DNA of 64,000 bases from assembly GCA_012931725.1 (NCBI GenBank), contig CM022953.1, positions 58,350,574 through 58,414,573 on the forward strand. The letters are read 5' to 3'. Under the pieces are notes generated by a model. It was given only the letters and a program-made list of their open reading frames with translations. It had not been told where the DNA came from and made no database searches. This document shows, one piece after another, positions 42,214 to 54,759 of this stretch. Positions within the stretch are counted from its first letter, which is position 1; every line of letters begins with the position of its first letter. The position numbers were made by a program, and so were the translations under genes. The stretch is from Litsea cubeba. Lineage: Eukaryota > Streptophyta > Magnoliopsida > Laurales > Lauraceae.

Positions 42214-44503
42214 TGTTGACACCAAAAATGTCACTTTGCCTTTTCAAGATCCAAAGAGCTACATGAAGTCACAACCTGCCATAAATAGGCAATGCTGCTT
42301 CCAAAAAACAAATCTTGTCAGAATCAAACAAAAACTGCAAGATTCTTCCAGACAGCCAAAAGAGGAGTACACAAGAAGTTTCGGGCCATTTCAAAATCAT
42401 TTGGCCTAACTTCGCTTCTCCGACAGCCGAAAAGGAGCTCTCGGTGACAAAAGCTCTCCGGGACCATGGTTTCCAAGACAGAACCTATGGATCATCTTAA
42501 AATGACTCCAATAGGTTCCCTGTCAAATTTCAAGTCAATCGGACATCGGTTGACCGCACATCAAACCGCGACATCTTCATCGCGACAAAAAGCAAGTCTA
42601 CAGGTGATAGGACCCCAAACGGCTTCAAAACTCAAACAAAATCCTATGGTTGGTCTTATTTATTGCTCAGGAGGCTTCACACCAAATTTCAGGTCATTCC
42701 GACATCGTTTGGCCCAGTTTCAGCTTCTGACGGAAAATCGGCAGCTGTGCGCGACAAAGTCTTCAAGCTTTCTCAGGAAATTGGAAACTTTGCAAAATAA
42801 AATGCAAGGATTCTCATCAGGTTTCCTACAAAGAAATTAGGCCAATAAATGGTCAAAATGTCAAGGAAAAGTACAGAAGAAAAAAAGAATCAAAAAAAGG
42901 CAAAAACGGACGCAAAACGGGACACGAAAGGGGGAAAACCCCCCCAGGGTCGCAGGCCCCTGCGACCCTGGCCCAAGGTCGCAGGCCCCTGCGACCCTGG
43001 GCCAGGGTCGCCGGGAAAGCCCCGGAAACCCCGGTTTTCGCCGTTTTTTCGCGATTCGAGGAGCCCAGCCTCTGGTACTTTCCAAAATTCATGCTTTTGA
43101 GATACCAAGTCCTCTGACATCCGTCCAAAACACGGGTAAATCATCAAGAGTATCGAAGACAGTATTGATCGCCACCCGGTCAACCAAAAAAGTGTGCTTT
43201 CCACCCGACCGATCGAGAAATCGACAGGACAGATGGCACCGACCCGCTGTTGGCAACAAACACCTGAAATTACATGATCATCTGATGTCAATCTACATGA
43301 AGATCCATCGATGATCATCGACAGAAGAATTCCAAAAGACGTGGCACGGCCCGCGACTCTTCAGCTGCTCGGCGACCACTTAATGCGATTAATTGACTAG
43401 CTTTATTACAGTCATTAATCCATTTCTTTGGACGGCCCAATCAGAAGCAAGCATTCGGGAGTTACAAGTCAAGAGATTCATGGCATTTAACCCATGAAAC
43501 TCCTCCCATCATGGCGATTAAAGGCGATTAAATGCCCTCAATCTCCTCCGGCCAATCAGAAGCCAAGAAAAAGGAGTTACAAAATAAACAATTCAATTTT
43601 GTAACTCCTCCCATTATGCGGCTTAATGACAATAAAAGCCCATAAACCCACCTAAAAGGCTACCTAAAAGCCTATAAATAGGAGGGCTCTCCAAGAAGAA
43701 AAACACAGACAACGAACATCAACAGACAGCAGTCAGAAATCCAGAGAAAAGAAAAAGAGAGAAAACTCTGCGGAAGTTCTACACCGGCCACCGCAACAAG
43801 GTGACAAAAGTCCCTTGGGGGGTACCCCCCCCCCCCAAGGTCCTTGCCTTCTCCTCCTGCCTCCAATGGCTTAGATATGGCTTTTCAGCCCGTCTACTCG
43901 GCTTTTTATTGGACATAGGACCTCCTTTTGGTCTTTGTCCTCTAAAAACCCGAGGTTATAGCCAAGCCAAGCAAATCAATAGCATCCTCTGTTCTCATCT
44001 GCATGGATGATGGCGAAGCCCACATATGGCTTGCGACCGTCAGTCTAAACGAGTCCCCCACAATCTCCTGAGAAGTTAGATCCTCCTTTTCTTGCTTTTC
44101 ATTGTAGTTTGTATTTTTTCAAAAGAGACAAAAATCACAATTCTTGTCTTTCATTGTTGATAAGGATTGTAAATCGGCTATAAACGCCAAAATCGGCTAT
44201 AAACGCCAAAATCGGCTATAAATGCCAAAAAAAATCGCCTTTCACGGCAAATCAAAAAAATGTCTCTTTTCTTAAATATATGTGCAATGGAAAACTTGAA
44301 AGAAGTTGATTTCCTTTTTACTTGCGAAGGTTGATCTCCGGATCACCACTTGCAATTCCAAGTAAAAATAGAAAATCTGGCACACCCACAAAAAAAGAAA
44401 TGTTGATGCACGCCCTTGCCCCCCGGTTACGAAAGGGTCGGACCCGACGGACTCCCACGTCCGCCGACCTCGGTAGAACCGAGCATTGGAGCGCGGTCCA
44501 TCA
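42214..44503 (+). repeat. Tat D 5' LTR (2290 bp)
   Basis: Shorter than LTR C mainly because about 300 bp are missing near 42445, between CTCTCGG repeats. It has a 12-bp-stem hairpin CCAGGGTCGCAG / CTGCGACCCTGG (42944-42955 with 42960-42971) and a second copy of the dyad directly after it. TATAAATA 43673-43680; GGGGGGTACCCCCCCCCC near 43817; three minisatellite units 44171-44230; end TCCATCA. Confidence 0.93.
43673..43680 (+). promoter_or_regulatory. TATA box of the Tat D LTR
   Basis: TATAAATA in AGCCTATAAATAGGAGGG, conserved with LTRs A and C. Confidence 0.7.
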
Positions 44504-46476
44504 AGCTGGCATCACCCGGTGGGACTCGTTTATTTGAGAACACGATGCTAGAAATGAAATATTTGCATATCATATATTTTGCTCTATGCTTATATTTCTT
44601 TTCTCGATTCCTTGGCTACTTTATAATTGGTGGCCTATGTTGAATTCCGCAAAAAAAAAATGAGATGAGATTTTTTGTTTGGAAATTTCTAATTCTTTGA
44701 ATTTATTTCCACTCTTTCTCTTTTCAAAAAAAAAAAAAACAAAAAAAATCAGATTTTTCATTTTTGGATTCAAAATTGAGAAACTTTGATCCTTTCCCTT
44801 CTGGGCACTGGCGCTCGCGGAAATCGCCGAGACCGTGTTCGGATCAGGGGTTGGGCCATTGTTTCTCTTCGATGAGTTCATTAAAAATCTAAAAAAAAAA
44901 AAAAAAAAAACTTTTAGATTTCTCAATTTGGATTCAAAATTGAGAAACCTTGATCCGTTCCTATCGTTCATCGCGCTTGCAGAAATGTTGAGCCTGTTCG
45001 ACTAAGGTTTTGGGCCATTGTTTCTCTTCGATGAGTTCATTAAAAATCTAAAAAATATATATATATATATAAAAAATTTAGATTTCTCAATTTGGATTCA
45101 AAATTGAGAAACCTTGATCCGTTCCTATCGTTCATCGCGCTTGCAGAAATGTTGAGCCTGTTCGACTAAGGTTTTGGGCCATTGTTTCTCTTCGATGAGT
45201 TCATTAAAAATCTAAAAAAAAATATATATATATATATATAAAAAAATTTTAGATTTCTCAATTTGGATTCAAAATTGAGAAAGCTTGATCCGTTCCTATC
45301 GTTCATCGCGCTTGCAGAAATGTTGAGCCTGTTCGACTAAGGTTTTGGGCCATTGTTTCTCTTCGATGAATTCATAAAAATAAAAATAAAATAAAAAATA
45401 TAAAAAAAAAAAGACATAGACCACTAAGGTTAAACCAACTGTGTTCTTTGATCATGGTTGATTCAAAGAAAAGCCTTGTCCAGAGTGTGGAGACAGCTTG
45501 ACTGTTCTAGGCAAGGGTCCTCCGAACGGGTTCATTAAGTAATCCTACCCTTACCTGGGGGCAATTCTATCAATCAAGATTTCATAAGACCGGGTTAGGA
45601 GGCCTATGTGTACTCTCTCGTCTTTTAAATAAATTTTTTTTCAAAAATAAAATTTTTAAAAATAAAAATTTAAAATAAAAAAAAAAAAAAATTTCAAAAA
45701 AAAAATCTTAAAAAAAATATAAAAAGATAAATAAAAAAAAAGATTTTTTTTTAAAAAAAAAGAAAAAATCTTCAAAAAGCTTCAAAAAAAAAAAAACTTC
45801 CGTCATTATGGGTTTAGATTAGAGAAATCTTGGTCTTCTCCTTTCTGAGCACTGGCGCTCGCGGAAATCGCTGAGCCCGTGTTCAGATTGGAGTGCCTTT
45901 TGCTCTCTTTGATAAACCCGATATTGGCCTTTCAAAAAAAAAAAAAACTCGTCATTTTTAGATTCAGATCCGAGAAATCATGGTTCATTTCTTTCTGAGC
46001 ACTGGCGCTCGCGGAAATCGCTGAGCCCGTGTTCAGATTGGAATACCATCTGCTCTCTTTGATGAATCCAATCTTGACCTTTCAAAACAGAGAATCTCAT
46101 CTCATAGATGCGGTCTCAAAACATTTGTGTCTAGCGGTACTAGTACGCCCTTTCAGGGTCTACTGTATTGCGACCGGCACATCTGTAACTCCAACTTTAT
46201 ATTCTTCTTACCTCGAGTAAGCTCTGCTTCTCGATAAGTCGAATTTAAGTTCACAATTGCTTCTAGCAGTCACTGGGATGCCCATTCCGGGCTTACCATA
46301 CCTGCGATCAGAACAATTGTACCCTCTATGGCATTTTGCCTTCCTCATATTGCTTGGGTCATCTACCTCGAGCAATTTGAAAAGACGAAACCATAGAACT
46401 TCCCATTTATGATCATTATATTCTTGTGATTACTAATGGATGTGGTCTTGTTTCAGAAATTTTCGAAAAACTAACA
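44504..46476 (+). other. Tat D PBS and repeat-rich 5' leader
   Basis: The PBS-like TGGCATCACCCGGTGGGACT begins at 44507. The leader holds three to four units of about 165-170 bp (about 44750-45370). Each unit has the hairpin TCTCAATTT/AAATTGAGA and TCATCGCGCTTGCAGAAATG. Two further GGCGCTCGCGGAAATCGCTG blocks lie at 45855 and 46010, plus A/T-only tracts. It is about 330 bp longer than the leader of C because of extra units. Candidate packaging or translation-control region. Confidence 0.65.
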
Positions 46477-49400
46477 ATGGCAGCTTCACTAACCATTACT
46501 TTCGACGAAAGCAAGCACCAACTCATGCTTCAACAGAAGCAAACCACGCGCACCTACAAGCGCCCCATCAGCTGCCGAAGTGTCAACTCCCTCGGCAACT
46601 CCGTGAACTCCGGGTCGACCTCGACTCCCCGGACTATCGTCTTCGGGACGCTGGGACCATTCCCACTTCCTGAGGAACAAACTGCTCCCTCCAAAAAGCA
46701 GAAACTCGCCTCTCAACGTGTCACTACCGTGACACCAAAGGCGAGCACCAGAAGATCTGAAGCCCGTGGCAGCCCCACGAAGCCTCAACTTGCAAACAAC
46801 CAGGTCTACCCCAAGACTTGGTCCCCAAGACCTTCACCAAAACAGAGAAGGTCCCAGGCATCCACTAAGCCAGCATTCCTGGCCCCACTCAAGGAGAACC
46901 AGTTCTATCCTCTTGCTTACATGAAAGAGGAGAGACCCATCTCCAACCTGACTTCCAAGTCAACCCAGCATGAGCCGGCTTGTTCCTACAAGCCTAAAAT
47001 CAAGTCATGCATCACAAGGCCTCCACAAGCACCTGCTAAGGCCTACAAATCTGCAGTTCGACCCTTCATCTCTACAGGGGCCGAACTTCAAAAATTCAAA
47101 GCTTCGCTGGCAACTGGCGAAGGATAGGGTTCGCATCCTATCCTTGCCCAGCTACAGAGAAGACAGGCTCGGCTGCTGCGCCCGAGGGAGCACATCCTTC
47201 ATCGTCAAAGCCCAGTCAGAGCTGACCGAAGCTCAAATTGCTCGTCGTATACGCCGCCGCGCGTCGTACCGACAAAAGAGACTAGAGAAGCAAAGGACCC
47301 AGCCTCCCACACTTCAAGTCTCTCCCAAATGGGTCGAAAAAGAAAGACCCAACCAAGTTGCTGCCGTCCATATGGTTGGAAAAACCAGAAGGCGCCAAAA
47401 ATCAGCAACAAAAATCCATGTCCGACGTCCAATGACCCGTAGCGTCTCAAGGACAAGAAGACATTCAGAAGAATCCCCTGCTCCTTCAAGCAAAGGACAG
47501 CAGAGTGATCCTTCCTCAAGCTCCTCTTCGAAAAGAATGAGCCCCAGCTCAGTCACCAGGACAGTTTCTTCGTTCGAATCACGAAGGATGAATGTCTTGG
47601 CTACAAATTCTGAGCCACCACCCCGCAATCCACCTCCAGAAGATGCGATCACCCGCATCCAGCAGTTGGAACAGGGCCAGCAGAGGATTGAAACTCTGAT
47701 GGAAAACCTTCTCCTCGCCTTCCAAAATCAGGCGAACAATGAACCTCCTCCGAATCATCAAGACGACGAGGTAAATAAAGAAGAAAATGAGTCACGCGCC
47801 CTTACCAAAAAGGACGTAGACGGTATCCTCGCCAAAGCAAAAGAAGAGGATATACTCAAAGAGCATGGGATCAAGCCACCATATCCCTTATGGATGGACT
47901 CGGTCCCGTTCCCCACCAAATTCAAGCATCCTACTCTCCAAACATATACGGGGAAAGGATCAGCCAGACAGCACGTCATCCACTTCAAGATCCTGACGGG
48001 AGCTATCGCGGATCAAGATGCACTCAAGATCCGCCTCTTTGCAAGTACCCTAAAAGGTACGGCCTTCGATTGGTACTCCACTCTGCCGGAGGACTCAATC
48101 CAAAACTGGGCCATGCTAGAGACACGCTTCCTGACTCACTTCAAAGGTGAGGATCATCCCGCTACTATGGCTCAGCTGTGCAGCCTAAAACAGGGGGAGA
48201 ATGAATCAACATATGACTTCATTCACAAGTGGAAAGCAATGGCATACAAATGCTCTGATGTATTGCCACAAGCGTCGCTAGTCGACATCTGCCGAAACAA
48301 CATGAGAGCCAGAATCCGCTCCATGATCATCGGCAATAAATCAAAAAACCTGGGAGAACTCCTAGAAGCTTCCATGGAAGCTGAAACGGTGATTAAAGAC
48401 CTCAACAGTCAGAAATCATCAAGAAAAGAGCCAACCGCCATTGCAACCTCTAAACCAAAGAAGAAAGAGGTCCTCAATGTGCAGACCAAGCCAGCTCCTC
48501 AGCCACCAAAGAAAGCTGAAAACAAAGCTGTTGGTAAGAGACCTGAACTCTCTGACGCCTTCAAAGAACGAGTAGAGAAGAAATACCCGTTTGATGAAGA
48601 TGTTTATGAAATCTTCGGGGCTCTTGTGGCAAACGGCAAGCTCACCTTGCCTGAACCAAAAAGACCGGGTGATGTTGGCAAAACCAACGATCCTCGGTAC
48701 TGTCCATACCACCAGATGATCTCGCATCCTCTCAATCAATGCTTCGTTGTGAGAGAGAAAATAAATGAGATGTGGAAAAACGGAGTCATCACCTTTGACA
48801 AAAACTATGGGTCTGCCTCCGTCAACATGGTGACATGTGGACAAACATCAAGATCACCGAAGAAGAAGATCACTACTTCCTTCAAGGTGATAAACTCAAT
48901 CGAAGCGTCCGAGGAACTGGTTCCTTACCCGACACCAGACGGACAACCGATATGGGTACATCCCGATCTCCTGGAAGATGAAAATTGGGAGGTCGTGAAA
49001 ATAAAGCCTACAGCTCAACAGCGAAGGCAGGCTAGGAAACATCTCCTCAAGCTCAAACGGCAAGAGAAGACCCAGCCAAAACTAGAGGTCAAAGAAAAGG
49101 CAGAGGCTTCCTCTACCGCTTCACTGGAGGTAACAAAAACATCCCTTCCAGAGACTTCAAAGGGGGTAAGGAAATTCACTCTCAGTGATTTCATGCCGAC
49201 CTCAATTCAAAGAAGCCATGCAGGAGGCATCATACTCTTGCAATTCAGTAGTTGGATTCTCCATTGATGGATACGAGTCCAGCGACACCGATGATGGATT
49301 CGAATCCAACTACACAGATGAGTGGGAGGAATCCCTTGAAACAGGAGAATATCTCTCCGATGAAGAATGGGTTCCTGAGTCTCATCTTATGCCAGTAATC

Positions 49401-51783
49401 TGGTATAACCCCCTACAGCCACAAGGATCCTGGTCCGATGATGAAGAAGACCAAGAAGCTGTACAAGAAAATGCTGCTGAACCAGCACCCCTCATTACTC
49501 CAGTGGAAATCAACCATGTTGAGCCACAAATAGATGATGAAGAAGAAGATCCGGCTCCCATACCTGATCTTGAAGAATATGCAAGGATCTTGCAGCGACT
49601 CGCTCTAGAACAAGAGCAAGAACGCATCAACGAGCCTCCTCGCAATCCAGAGCCTGAAGTCCCTGAAGACCATCAGGTACATCCTCCCTTAACTCCTGAA
49701 AATGGAGAAAATTGCTGGATAGACGATCCTCTCACATCCGAGGATGAGTCTGACTCCGATCAGGCAACGTCTCCCGTCAGAGCTTCCTATAATGTGATAA
49801 TTCGGGATTATAGCTCTTCCGAAGCATCGTCTGATGAGAGCACTTACACTCCGGCGACGCCTAGCAATATATCTTCTGGAGCCACCACGTCTCATGTGAC
49901 TTTCACTGAGATGACACCCTCTCAGGTCTCTTCTCCTGAGACTGTGACTTCAAAGTTCACACCCTTCCTGACTGAAGAATTCCTAGCCATTGATGCTTGG
50001 GACGATGAATTAGTCAACGAAGAAGAAAGATTGCTGGATGCTCTTCAGGACTTGTTCCCGGAAAATGCTCCATGCAACACAATCACTGAGGATGGTAACT
50101 CTGCTGCTGATGCATCCTCAGCAAATGAAAAAACGACAGCCTCTTGATCCTGAAGACAATCTTCCAAACGAAGACCCTTCTCAAGAAGCTCTCGAAGTTG
50201 GTAGAGGCACCCGCTCTGGCCGGGACTACCACAAAAATTACAACCAATCTTCCTTTACATATGTAAATCCTTCGGGAAAAGATGTTGTAAGCGCCCCTAG
50301 TGGCAACAATGATGAACATGCAGGCCCTAAGGAGGCTTTCAAGTATGACTTGATTGAACACTTCAAGCACATACCTGCACGTCTGCACATCCTAGATTTG
50401 TTGCGAATGTCTCCGCACACTCGTGATAATCTCATCTCAGAATTACAAAAACTTAATGAGGATGTCGACAAACATGCCCCGCAAGTCCTCCAAATTGAAA
50501 TGGATTACCGGGTCGAAAACTCAGAAGCCTCCTCAAAGGGAGAAAAGAAGAAAACTGAGGGATCATGCATTGAATGCCTCTCGGTTAAAAAAGCAGCCAG
50601 TGCAACCATCGCCTTCACAAAGGACGACCTCCTACTTGGCGAAACCAGGCATAACCGACCCCTGTACTTCACAGGGTATATCAAGGAAATGCCTATGCAT
50701 AGAGTTCAGATCGACCCAGGTTCTGCACTCAACCTCATCTCCACATTGGCTCTCGAAGAGTTGGGCATCCCACCCAGCAAACTGAGCCACACATCTGTAT
50801 CTATCTTTGGATACGATGGGAGTACTCAAAGGCCTATCGGCAAAATCAGGTTCAAGTTGCAGATCGGTGATCTTATCTCTGAGGTCACAGTGTATGCAAT
50901 AAAAACCCCTTCATGCTACAACATCCTTCTCGGACGCCCTTGGATCCATGAGAATGGTGTTGTCCCTTCAACTCTACATCAATGCATCAAGTTTGTTGGC
51001 GACGACGGCATGATACATCGAGTCTTTGCGGACAGAAAACCCTTCAAAGGTAAAGAAATCCACTTCGCAGACTCACAAATGTATGAAGGTGAAAAAGAAG
51101 AAGAGGAGAAGCATACAGCATCCTTTGCCGAAAATCTCCAGAAAGATAAAGGCGAAGCTCCTCAACAATCACCGGAAGAAAACAAACCATCCGGTAAATC
51201 TGAAGAGAGCATGCAAACTCCCTTCATCATCTCCCTCAAATCTTCAAAGCCTTTGGTCATCACAACTAAAGTGAAGAAGGCAAAACAAAAGCCTGGGGGC
51301 AAATTTGTTGTCTCTTTCGTGTCTATCATGCAAGACACGGACTCGGATTCAGAGCCAGAAGACGACACATGGTCAAGCCAAGCTGACACTCAGCAAGTTC
51401 AGCCTGCTCTTACTCCAATGGAGACAACTTCTGACATAGAAGATCCTACGTCAGCTTCCTTCGTTGTTCCAGCAACTTCAGCAAAGGAAAAACCGATCTT
51501 CTTTCATAGATCGGATGCTTCTTCATCAAACTCCATGCTTGAACCTTTCCAAAATAAAGGTACGCCTCAACTATCCTTATACAGTTCTGTGGCACAAGCT
51601 ATTATGAAGAAAATGGGCTACGACGCTCAAAACCCAGTCGGTTTGGGAGAAGGACGCGGTATTCTCACGCCATTGGGGCCCGTCTTGACCAAAAGCCAGC
51701 TGGAAGATTGGGGACTCTACGGCTATGTAGAAAAATCTTCACACGGGTTAGGGTATGATCCTGACACTCCCTTGAGACAGTAG
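46477..51783 (+). pseudogene. gag-pro: Tat D gag-protease with terminal G-patch-like domain
   Basis: One ancestral frame, now split by three single-base insertions (about 47110, 49197, 50130), each absent in C. Order: basic Gag N-terminus; coiled-coil helix (ITRIQQLEQGQQRIETLMEN); Retrotrans_gag core (about 47920-48390); CHHC knuckle CPYHQMISHPLNQC (about 48700); long acidic linker; retropepsin with VQIDPGSALNLIS (about 50705-50745) and NILLGRPW (about 50920-50945). A G-patch-like segment follows (about 51590-51720; IMKKMGYDAQNPVGLGEGRG). It ends at TAG 51781-51783. Gag packages RNA and the protease matures the polyprotein. The start at 46477 follows a possible splice acceptor. Confidence 0.9.
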
Positions 51784-53680
51784 ACACAAAGGCTTAAAAG
51801 TCAATATACTGACCAAGCCTCAACATCTCAAATCCATGAAGACATCGATCTCCCTGGATATCTCTTTGATGAGTCACCTGACAAAGATCCAGGAAGCTCA
51901 TCCAATTGGCACGATTTCTCCGAAAATGAAGAGGAGTTGTCCGATGGCACAGACGTGTGGACTTCTGACCCAGAAGAACCCTCATCTCCAAAAGAAGTAG
52001 CCTACTTCGACTCGGTTTCAACAGGCGATTGGGATCATCTCATAGCAAGCCTTGGGAAAATTACCGATCAAGAAGACCCGTGGAAAGGAACAAAACCTTG
52101 GTCTGGAAATGCCCTTGAAACCCCAGAAGGTTTCGTTGAGCTGGAAGCCTCCGAAAATATTGTGGAGGAACCACCTTCGAACCTTCCAACAGAAGATCCT
52201 GTTCAAAAGATAGACTTGGGAACACCAGATAACCCACGTCCTGTATTCATAAGCAAGAATATAAAGGATGATGAGTTACCCGAGTATATCGCTTTTCTTC
52301 GTGAGTTCGTTGATTGCTTTGCATGGTCTTACGCTGAAATGCCAGGCTTAGACCCCAAAATAGCAGTTCACAAACTCAACCTTCAAGAAGACATCAAGCC
52401 TGTCAAGCAAGGCCAAAGATGATTCCGTCCAGATGTGATGGTAAAATTGAACAAGAAGTTCAAAAACGCAAAAGCGTCGGCTTCATCCGTGAGGACAACA
52501 TCCTGAATGGTTGGCCAACATTGTCCCCGTGACAAAGAAAAATGGGCAGATCAGGGTCTGTATTGACTATAGAGACCTGAATAGGCGCATGCCCAAAAGA
52601 TGAATTTCCGCTCCCCATACCAGAGGTAATGATTGATAATACCTGTGGATTCGAGCGAATGACATTCATGGATGGTTTCTCTGGCTACAATCAGATAAAG
52701 ATGCATCCTGAGGATGAAAAACATACATCCTTTCGAACCCCATTTGGCGGGTATTGCTACACTGTCATGCCATTTGGTCTGAAGAATGCTGGTGCCACAT
52801 ATCAGAGGGCTATGATGAAAATATTCCAAGATATGCAGCACAAGACGGTTGATGTTACGGTGATGACCTCGCCGTCAAAAGCAAAAGAAAAGAAGATCAT
52901 CTCGAAAACCTTCGAGAAGTCTTCCTCCGGCTTCGCAAACACAAACTGCGAATGAATCCATTGAAATGCTTCTTCGGCGTCTCGTCGGGTAAGTTCCTCG
53001 GATTCTTAGTTCGGAAAGCTGGAATAGAGCTTGACCCCATAAAAGTCAAAGCCATTCTAGAAATGCCCTCTCCAAGAACCTTGAGAGAACTCAAAGGGCT
53101 TCAAGGGAGATTGGCCTACATCAGACGGTTCATCTCCAATCTTTCGGGGAAATGCCGTCCATTCTCCCGGTTGATGAAAAAAGGTGTAAACTTTGTCTGG
53201 GATGCTGACTGTGAAGCTGCTTTCCAAGACATCAAGTCATACCTGACAAAACCTCCAGTGTTAGCTGCTCCTACCACTGGAAAACCATTCATCTTGTACA
53301 CAAGAGCCCTTGATCACTCTCTGGGAGCTCTGCTTGCGCAAGAAAATGATCAAAGAAAAGCTGCTCTATATTACCTCAGCCGCATGCTAGTAGGTGCAGA
53401 GCATCGCTACTCTCCAGTCGAAAAAGAATGTCTTGCAGTGATGTTCGCCGTACAAAAGCTGCGTCACTACTTGCTTTCCAACACAGTCTACCTGGTCTCG
53501 AGGGTCAACCTCTTGAAGGTCCTTGTCACAAAGGCAGGTTCTCTCAATGCTCGACTGGCAAAATGGTCCATCCTTCTGTCACAATTTGATATTAGGTATG
53601 TACCACAAAAAGCAATCAAAGGGCAAGCTCTAGCACTTCCTCGCAGAGCATCCATTGCCTAAAGATTCTCCAGAGATGAT
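51784..53680 (+). pseudogene. pol: Tat D pol: linker, reverse transcriptase, RNase H start (broken, cut by gap)
   Basis: Directly after the TAG the same frame stays open to TGA at 52420-52422. It covers an acidic linker and the RT entry (IDLGTPDNPRPVFISKNIKD, EFVDCFAWSYAEMPGLDP). RT continues with frameshifts near 52480, 52580 and 52852. The catalytic box reads YGDD in the restored frame rather than YADD. The 52952-53662 frame holds RT thumb and RNase H (YTRALDHSLGALLAQ again without the first Asp). Sequence stops at the N run. Confidence 0.9.
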
Positions 53681-53780
53681 NNNNNNNNNNNNNNNNNNNN
53701 NNNNNNNNNNNNNNNNNNNNNNNNNNNNNNNNNNNNNNNNNNNNNNNNNNNNNNNNNNNNNNNNNNNNNNNNNNNNNNNN
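53681..53780. other. Scaffold gap (100 N)
   Basis: Exactly 100 Ns, a conventional unknown-size gap. The sequence on the right is unrelated to the RNase H on the left, so the rest of Tat D, the remainder of the Athila LTR and the 5' half of Tat B are not present here. Confidence 0.99.
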
Positions 53781-54720
53781 CGTCGCTCGAGTGTAGAGTA
53801 ACATGTAGGAACTGATGGTTCGCAAATAGGACTCCCGGTCAGAGAATTACGAGAGAAATATGAAATTTTCCAACACTTAGGCTCGAAAATGGCCAGCCGG
53901 GGGTTCGGAATGGGAAACGGCCACGGGAAAAATCTGAAACCAGCACGAGCACCTCGCTCGAGGGTAGAGTAACATGTAGGAACTGACGGTTCTCAAATAG
54001 GACTCCCGGTTAGAGAATTACGAGAGAAACATCGGATTTTCCAACACTTCGGATCGAAACGGCTCGCCGGGGGTCCGGAAAGAGATACGGCCGCGCTAAA
54101 AATCGAAAATCGGCACGAGCTCTTCGCTTGATGGTGGAGTAACCTATAGGAATTAATGGTGAGCAAATAGGACTCCCGGTCAGATAATTACGAGCGAAAC
54201 ATGTGATTTTCCAACATTAAGGCTCGAAAATGGCCCGTCGGCCGTCCGGAACGGGAAACGGTCCAGGGAAAAATCGGGGAAACCGGCATGACCACTTCGC
54301 TCGAGGGTAGAGTAACCTGTAGGAACGGACGGTTCGCAAATAGGACTCCCAGTCAGAGAATTACGAGTGAAACATGAGATTTTTCAACACTTAGGCTCGA
54401 AAACGGCCCGCCGGGGGTCCGGAACGGGAAACGTTTAACGGAAAAAATTGGAAACCGACACGAGCACTTCGCTCAAGGGTAGATTAACCTGTAGGAACTG
54501 ACGGTTCACAAATAGGACTCCCGGTTAGAGAATTGTATATAAAAAATTTGGAACACTTAGTCCCGAAAATAGGCCGTCGTAGGTCGAAAATGGGAAACGG
54601 CCATCGAACAACCCATAAATCAACATGGATACCTTGTTCAATGCTAAAGTAACTTGTTGGAATTGGCGGTTAGTGAATCGGACTTCTGGTTAACAAATTA
54701 GATGCAAAAGCCGCCTGTTT
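53781..54720. repeat. Satellite-like tandem array, about 172-bp unit, 5-6 copies
   Basis: Units contain CGCTCGAGGGTAGAGTAACM, TAGGAACTGACGGTTCGCAA, ATAGGACTCCCGGTCAGAGA and CGGGAAACGGCCACGGGAAA. Anchors (TAGAGTAAC) lie near 53794, 53965, 54136, 54308, 54482 and 54655, a step of 171-174 bp. The last unit is strongly diverged, typical of an array edge; the other edge is in the gap. The unit length is nucleosome-sized like many plant satellites, but it might instead be internal to the CACTA element that follows. Confidence 0.85.
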
Positions 54721-54759
54721 TTCAACACTTAAACTGGAAAAAAGTCAGCAGAAAAACGT

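Larger units (their letters stand above)
42214..53680 (+). mobile_element. Tat element D (longest copy; 3' end lost in the scaffold gap)
   Basis: 5' LTR, PBS, leader, gag-protease, G-patch-like domain, RT and RNase H start in order, ending at the N gap. It inserted into the Athila 5' LTR (left flank TTGACCC). It overlaps element A only in RT/RNase H, and C from LTR to protease, so together the three give the family layout. Confidence 0.92.
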
